Source of the DNA: Anaerococcus sp. Marseille-P3915
GTDB taxonomy: Bacteria > Bacillota > Clostridia > Tissierellales > Peptoniphilaceae
Reading direction: 5' to 3'
Assembly: GCF_900258475.1 (NCBI RefSeq)
Contig: NZ_LT984887.1
Span: 1,312,306-1,376,305, forward strand
DNA length: 64,000 nucleotides
The notes under the pieces are model-generated. The model was given only the letters and a program-made list of their open reading frames with translations, was not told the DNA's origin and made no database searches. Of this stretch, positions 60,038 through 64,000 are shown piece by piece (position 1 is the first letter of the stretch; each line of letters opens with the position of its first letter). The position numbers were made by a program, and so were the translations under genes.

Positions 60038-61966
60038 TTAATCATCTTCTTCTAATTCTAAATTAAGGTCTAGCCATACTTCATCAAGGTCATCTCTTTT
60101 TTCCTCAAGATCTTTGATTTCTTTAAAAACTTGGGCGACCCTATCTTGATCGTTATAAAAGCCCTCAGCAAGGCTTTCTATTGTGAGGTCTTTGATAAGG
60201 AGGTCGGTTTCCTTCATCTCCTTTTCTATGTCTCTAATCTTGTTCTTTTTGGCCTTAATTTCGCTTTTCTTTAGTTTTTCCTTTTTTCTTTCCTTTTTGA
60301 TTTGGGTCTTGCTTACTACTTGTCTTTCTTCATCTGTCAGGCTTGCTTCCCTTAGCTTTTCCCTATAATAATCGTAGTTGCCTAAGTAAAGATCAATCTG
60401 GTCATTTTTCATATCTAGGATTTTGCTTGCGATTTTATTTAAGAAATACCTATCGTGGGAAATTATCAAAAGAGTACCCTCAAAATCTAGGATGGCATCT
60501 TCTAGAATTTCCTTTGAGTCAATATCTAGGTGGTTGGTTGGCTCATCCATGAGGATGAAGTTACAATCTGATATCATTAGCTTAAGGAGAGATATCCTAG
60601 CCCTTTCCCCACCGGATAGTTCGCTAATCTCTCTGAAGACATCATCATCGTAGAACATAAATTTGGCAAGGTAGGACCTTATTTCAAAGTTTGTAAGCCT
60701 TGGGTAAGCCTCTCTTATCTCATCAAAGATGGTGTTTTCTAAGTTTAGAGATTTTTGCTCTTGGTCAAAGTAGCCTATGTTTACAGATTGGCCAAGCTTG
60801 ACTGTGCCTTGATCTGGCATCTCTTCCTTGAGGATTATTTTAAAAAGCGTGGTCTTACCTACCCCATTATCTCCGATTATGGCTGCCCTTTCATTTCTAT
60901 AAATATCAAAGGAAATATTTTTGAAAATCTCCCTATAGTCAAAGGATTTGGCTAATTTATCTACCTTTAGGACATCCATGCCCGATTGGATTCTTGGGCT
61001 AAATTTAAGGCTCATGGTGTCTTGTAGTTCGATTGGCTTTTCCATTTTTTCCATCTTATCTAGGAGTTTTTGCCTAGACCTTGATTGGGATATACCTCTT
61101 TTTCTCTTAGAGCCTCCCAGGTTTTTGAGTCTGTCGATGATTTCTTCTTGGCGTTCGATTTCTTTTTGCTGGCTCTTATATTGGTGGAGGTAGACGTCCC
61201 TGTCTTTTTTCCTCTGGGTCATGAAGCTGGTGTAGTTGCCATTATAGGATGTAAGCCTTCCATATTCTAGGACCATCATCTTATTTACTGTGGCATCTAA
61301 AAAATACCTATCGTGGGATATTATTATTACTGTGCCCTGGTAGTTTTTGATGAAGGTTTCTAGGAAGTTGATTGCCTTTATATCTAGGTGGTTGGTTGGC
61401 TCATCTAAAAGGAGAAGGTCTGGCTTTTCTAATAAAAGGCCTGCTAGCTCTACCCTTGCCTTTTGTCCACCTGATAAAACAGATATTTCCTTATCGAAGT
61501 CCTCCCTATCAAAGCCCATGGCTGTTAGGGTTCCTTCTAGCTCACTTTTGATAGCATAGCCATTTTTCTGGTGAAAAAGGTCAGATTTTTTTGTGTACTC
61601 ATCCATTATCTGAGCAAGTTTTTCATCATCCTTTTCCTGGCTCATCTTTTTTTCAAGCTCTCTTATCTCTTCCTCAAGCCTTATCATATCATCAAAGATG
61701 GCTAGACAATATTCATAGATTGTCATATGGCTATCTATGCTTAAAATCTGCTCCAGATAGCCTACTTTAACTTCTTGGGGGATAAAGACTTTCCCCTCAT
61801 CTGCTCTTAAGTTTCCTGTTAATATATTAAAAAGGGTAGACTTGCCAGCCCCGTTGATTCCAACTAGTCCTGCCTTGTCCCCCTTTTCTAAATTAAAACT
61901 TAGGCCAGAAAATATTTCCTTACCGGGATATTCTTTGGCCAAGTTTGATACGCTTATTACATTCAT
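60038..61966 (-). CDS. ABC-F family ribosome-associated ATPase
   Basis: 642 residues with two ATPase domains and no membrane helices. Domain 1: GINGAGKST, LSGGQKARVELAGLLL, LLLLDEPTNHLD; linker (about 235-320) with KRKRGISQSRSRQKLLDKM; domain 2: GDNGVGKTT, LSGGERARISLLKLMI, FILMDEPTNHLD. A C-terminal Lys/Glu-rich coiled coil follows (about 535-640). Such proteins act on stalled ribosomes; some give antibiotic resistance. This one looks like a housekeeping Uup/YfmR-like type, but resistance cannot be excluded by eye. One base separates it from rex. Confidence 0.9.
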   Translation of the reverse strand: MNVISVSNLAKEYPGKEIFSGLSFNLEKGDKAGLVGINGAGKSTLFNILTGNLRADEGKVFIPQEVKVGYLEQILSIDSHMTIYEYCLAIFDDMIRLEEEIRELEKKMSQEKDDEKLAQIMDEYTKKSDLFHQKNGYAIKSELEGTLTAMGFDREDFDKEISVLSGGQKARVELAGLLLEKPDLLLLDEPTNHLDIKAINFLETFIKNYQGTVIIISHDRYFLDATVNKMMVLEYGRLTSYNGNYTSFMTQRKKDRDVYLHQYKSQQKEIERQEEIIDRLKNLGGSKRKRGISQSRSRQKLLDKMEKMEKPIELQDTMSLKFSPRIQSGMDVLKVDKLAKSFDYREIFKNISFDIYRNERAAIIGDNGVGKTTLFKIILKEEMPDQGTVKLGQSVNIGYFDQEQKSLNLENTIFDEIREAYPRLTNFEIRSYLAKFMFYDDDVFREISELSGGERARISLLKLMISDCNFILMDEPTNHLDIDSKEILEDAILDFEGTLLIISHDRYFLNKIASKILDMKNDQIDLYLGNYDYYREKLREASLTDEERQVVSKTQIKKERKKEKLKKSEIKAKKNKIRDIEKEMKETDLLIKDLTIESLAEGFYNDQDRVAQVFKEIKDLEEKRDDLDEVWLDLNLELEEDD

Positions 61967-62596
61967 CTAAAATATAAAATCCTCTGGTGAATTCATAAAA
62001 TATGTTAGGGTAAATAGAGATTCATCTAGGTGAACTGATTCTATTACCACTCCATTTTTTACCTTTAGGTCTACTGGTGAGAAGTTCCAAATACCTTTGA
62101 TTCCGCTTTCGCAAAGTATATCTGCTATTTCTTGGGCTACTGTTTTTGGTGTTGCTATTATACCTATATCTACCTTGTTATTTTTTAGGAAGTCTCCTAG
62201 GTCATCGATTTTTTGCACCTTTAATTCTTCGTGTGTGAATTCTTCCTTATCAAAGACTGCTTCAAATTCATAGCCTAGATCTCTAAAGGACTTGTATTGG
62301 TAGAGGGCATGTCCTATATTACCATAACCTATTAGGACTATCTTATAACTTTTATCTACTCCAATTATCTTTGATAATTCACCAATTAATTCCTTTACAT
62401 TATAGCCATAGCCTTGTTGGCCGAAGCAACCGAAGTGGTTTAAATCTTGTCTTATTTGGCTGGCTGTAAGGCCTGTTATCTCGGATAATTCTTTAGAAGA
62501 TACTCTGATTATTCCTTTTTCGTTGATGCTTTCCAAATACCTGTAGTATTTTGGAAGTCTCTTGATTACTGACAATGATATGTTTTGCTTGCTCAT
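61967..62596 (-). CDS. rex: Redox-sensing transcriptional repressor Rex
   Basis: 209 residues: N-terminal winged helix (VIKRLPKYYRYLESI, RVSSKELSEITGLTASQIRQDL) and a Rossmann domain with GYGNIGHAL that senses the NADH/NAD+ ratio. In anaerobes Rex controls fermentation and hydrogen genes. It overlaps the upstream gene by four bases. No Rex box was identified with confidence near hydG or hydE. Confidence 0.95.
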   Translation of the reverse strand: MSKQNISLSVIKRLPKYYRYLESINEKGIIRVSSKELSEITGLTASQIRQDLNHFGCFGQQGYGYNVKELIGELSKIIGVDKSYKIVLIGYGNIGHALYQYKSFRDLGYEFEAVFDKEEFTHEELKVQKIDDLGDFLKNNKVDIGIIATPKTVAQEIADILCESGIKGIWNFSPVDLKVKNGVVIESVHLDESLFTLTYFMNSPEDFIF

Positions 62597-63198
62597 AAAT
62601 TATCCTCCGCTTCCTTGTTCTTAGCCTCTTCTAAAAGATGAGTATTTAATATTTCCCTATCTTCATCTGTAAGCTTATCTGAATTCTTCTGACTATCGAT
62701 CTCAGCTATTATTGCATTTAGCTTATCATCTCTTCTCTGCCTAAGCTCTTCCTCGCTAGCTTCTTTTATTTCTTCCTTAGGCTCTTGGTCCTTCCTTCTA
62801 TGTAGGAGAGCGTTTATCATGTGGAAAAAGTAAACCACTATCAAGCATGAATAAAATATCAGCTGATTATTAGCTATGAAAAACTCGTTGTTTACGGCTA
62901 GGTTTGTGGGCAAGACCCTGACAAATCTTGCCAGGGCTGACAAACCGTGGATTGATAATAGCCCAAAGGCTAGGCTTGTGACTATGGCTGTAAGTATTGA
63001 ATATCCTCTAGCATTTTTATCTAGGAGGACTGAAAAACTAAAAACTAGCATCAATATCCAGCTTAGGATAAAGACGATATACCAGCTTAAGTTAAAAAAC
63101 CATGAATCCACAAACCTTTGAGAGATAGTTAGAAGAAATAAGATGACTACCAAGAAGACAAGCTCAATGCTAAGTCTTCTTTCAAACTTATTTACCAT
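62593..63198 (-). CDS. Membrane protein of unknown function
   Basis: 201 residues: four membrane helices (about 10-28, 35-57, 65-90, 112-133) followed by a charged cytoplasmic tail of about 65 residues (Lys/Glu/Asp-rich, probably coiled coil). I do not recognise the family. It lies between typA (10-base gap) and rex (four-base overlap), so it is translated in that operon. Confidence 0.75.
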   Translation of the reverse strand: MVNKFERRLSIELVFLVVILFLLTISQRFVDSWFFNLSWYIVFILSWILMLVFSFSVLLDKNARGYSILTAIVTSLAFGLLSIHGLSALARFVRVLPTNLAVNNEFFIANNQLIFYSCLIVVYFFHMINALLHRRKDQEPKEEIKEASEEELRQRRDDKLNAIIAEIDSQKNSDKLTDEDREILNTHLLEEAKNKEAEDNL

Positions 63199-63208
63199 CT
63201 ATATCCTC

Positions 63209-64000
63209 CTATTTTTTTGATTTATATCTCTTTGTTGCGTCTAATATTTTCTTTCTTATTCTTAGATTATGTGGTGTAACCTCGATTAGTTCATCTTCTT
63301 CTACAAATTCCATCATTTCTTCTACACTCATCTTTTTAGCTGGTGTAAGGACGATGGCATCGTCATTTCCGCTTGCCCTTGTGTTGGTCATCTTTTTCTT
63401 TCTACAAATATTCACATCTATGTCAAGGCCCTTGGCATTTGATCCTACTATTAGGCCCTCATAGATTTCTTCACCTGGCTCTATGAATAATTGACCCCTA
63501 GATTGGGCTGCATTTAGACCGTAGGCTGTTGCTATTCCTTTTTCTGTGGCTATTAGGGAGCCTAGCTGCCTCTTATCAAGGTCGCCCTTGTATCTATCAT
63601 AACCTTCAAATTCGGTATTTAGGATGCCTGTTCCCTTGGTGTCGGTCATAAATTCTGTCCTGTAGCCTATAAGGCCTCTGGCTGGTATTCTAAATACAAG
63701 TCTGGTGTAGCCAGATGATGATGGGTGCATATCAATCATTTCACCCTTCCTACGGCCAAGCTTATCTATAATTGATCCTGTGTATACCTCATCTACATCT
63801 ACTGTTGCAATTTCAATTGGCTCTAGCTTTTTGCCATTTTCATCGCTCTTAAACATTACTTCAGGTTTTGATACTTGGAATTCATAGCCTTCACGTCTTA
63901 GATTTTCAATTAGTACTGATAGGTGAAGTTCACCCCTACCTGATACCTTAAAGGCTTCTGTTGTATCTGTTGGTTCTACTCTTAGGGAAACATCTGTTTC
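63209..64000 (-). CDS. typA: TypA/BipA GTPase (C-terminal part)
   Basis: The last about 263 codons of a translational GTPase whose N-terminus is beyond the right edge. GRGELHLSVLIENLRREGYEFQ (split here as GRGELHLSV and LIENLRREGYEF), PEVMFK, EVYTGSIIDKLGRRKG, PARGLIGYRTEF, and MTNTRASGNDDAIVL are typical of domain III to the C-terminal domain of TypA. It helps ribosome assembly and growth under stress. Nothing unusual in the visible part. Confidence 0.93.
   Translation of the reverse strand, partial: ETDVSLRVEPTDTTEAFKVSGRGELHLSVLIENLRREGYEFQVSKPEVMFKSDENGKKLEPIEIATVDVDEVYTGSIIDKLGRRKGEMIDMHPSSSGYTRLVFRIPARGLIGYRTEFMTDTKGTGILNTEFEGYDRYKGDLDKRQLGSLIATEKGIATAYGLNAAQSRGQLFIEPGEEIYEGLIVGSNAKGLDIDVNICRKKKMTNTRASGNDDAIVLTPAKKMSVEEMMEFVEEDELIEVTPHNLRIRKKILDATKRYKSKK

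Noticed and set aside
1-64000. CRISPR array, insertion sequence, prophage, tRNA or rRNA genes
   Set aside because: No regularly spaced repeats, transposase-like frames, phage genes or cloverleaf/rRNA sequences were seen by eye. Short tRNA genes can be missed without a scan.

Overview
The window comes from a low-GC, strictly anaerobic Gram-positive bacterium. Evidence: AT-rich DNA with purine-rich ribosome-binding sites, two T-box leaders, a TPP riboswitch, class C sortases with a cell-wall-anchored pilin, all three [FeFe]-hydrogenase maturases (HydE, HydF, HydG), the redox sensor Rex, and Gls24/AmaP envelope-stress proteins. Gene content and protein style look most like a Peptoniphilaceae coccus (Anaerococcus or a near relative). 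That taxonomic placement is an inference, not a match. About 52 of the 63 well-supported genes lie on the minus strand. I see no tRNA, rRNA, CRISPR array, insertion sequence or prophage.

Layout. 1-2867: most of a large lipoprotein of unknown function. 3.0-6.0 kb: metN-metI-metQ methionine importer behind a T-box. 6.0-8.6 kb: hydG-hydF. 8.7-9.7 kb: a type II toxin-antitoxin pair bracketed by two similar terminator-bearing direct repeats, then a small glutaredoxin. 10-14.2 kb: metG-tatD-rnmV-rsmA housekeeping operon. 14.4-24 kb: a cell-wall-sugar island. It holds an eight-gene MurNAc/GlcNAc operon (murR, murQ, PTS EIIA, a small membrane protein, EIIB, EIIC, mupG, sugar kinase) and an XRE/TPR regulator, flanked by two secreted paralogues whose two domains occur in opposite order. 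24-26.8 kb: tyrS behind a T-box, a class III Fic protein and a sugar O-acetyltransferase. 26.8-29.1 kb: thiD-cytX under a TPP riboswitch. 29.2-34.1 kb: an ArsR-type regulator with a heterodimeric ABC exporter. 34.1-38.6 kb: an iron-responsive block (flavodoxin with a DUF3793 partner, feoA-feoA-feoB, a 49-residue FeoB-associated Cys-rich protein) with Fur-like sites. 38.7-45 kb: a threonine-aldolase-like enzyme, hydE, a degenerate HD protein, an acyl-ACP thioesterase, a CtpA protease and an alanine symporter. 45.3-50 kb: one pilin and three class C sortases. 50.2-56.7 kb: alpha-glucan operon (AI-2E-family protein, a cysteine-peptidase-like protein, malQ, glgP, a ZIP metal transporter). 56.8-64 kb: thiN, a second AI-2E-family protein, the Asp23-DUF2273-AmaP module, an ABC-F ATPase, rex, a membrane protein and the C-terminal part of typA.

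How the parts fit. The mur operon should import a MurNAc-containing sugar by PTS, split it with MupG, open MurNAc-6-P with MurQ and phosphorylate the released GlcNAc: peptidoglycan scavenging. ThiD, CytX and ThiN form a salvage route from the HMP precursor, and from free thiamine, to TPP. HydEFG build the H-cluster for a hydrogenase lying outside the window. Fur-like sites before the flavodoxin and feo genes suggest that both are switched on by iron shortage.

The most unusual observation is the pair of secreted proteins at 14.4 and 22.9 kb with swapped domain order around the mur operon. Next are the extra membrane protein inside the PTS operon, the repeat-bracketed toxin-antitoxin module, a possible peptide gene inside an inverted repeat next to the XRE/TPR regulator, and a hydE leader that carries an intrinsic terminator after its own likely promoter.
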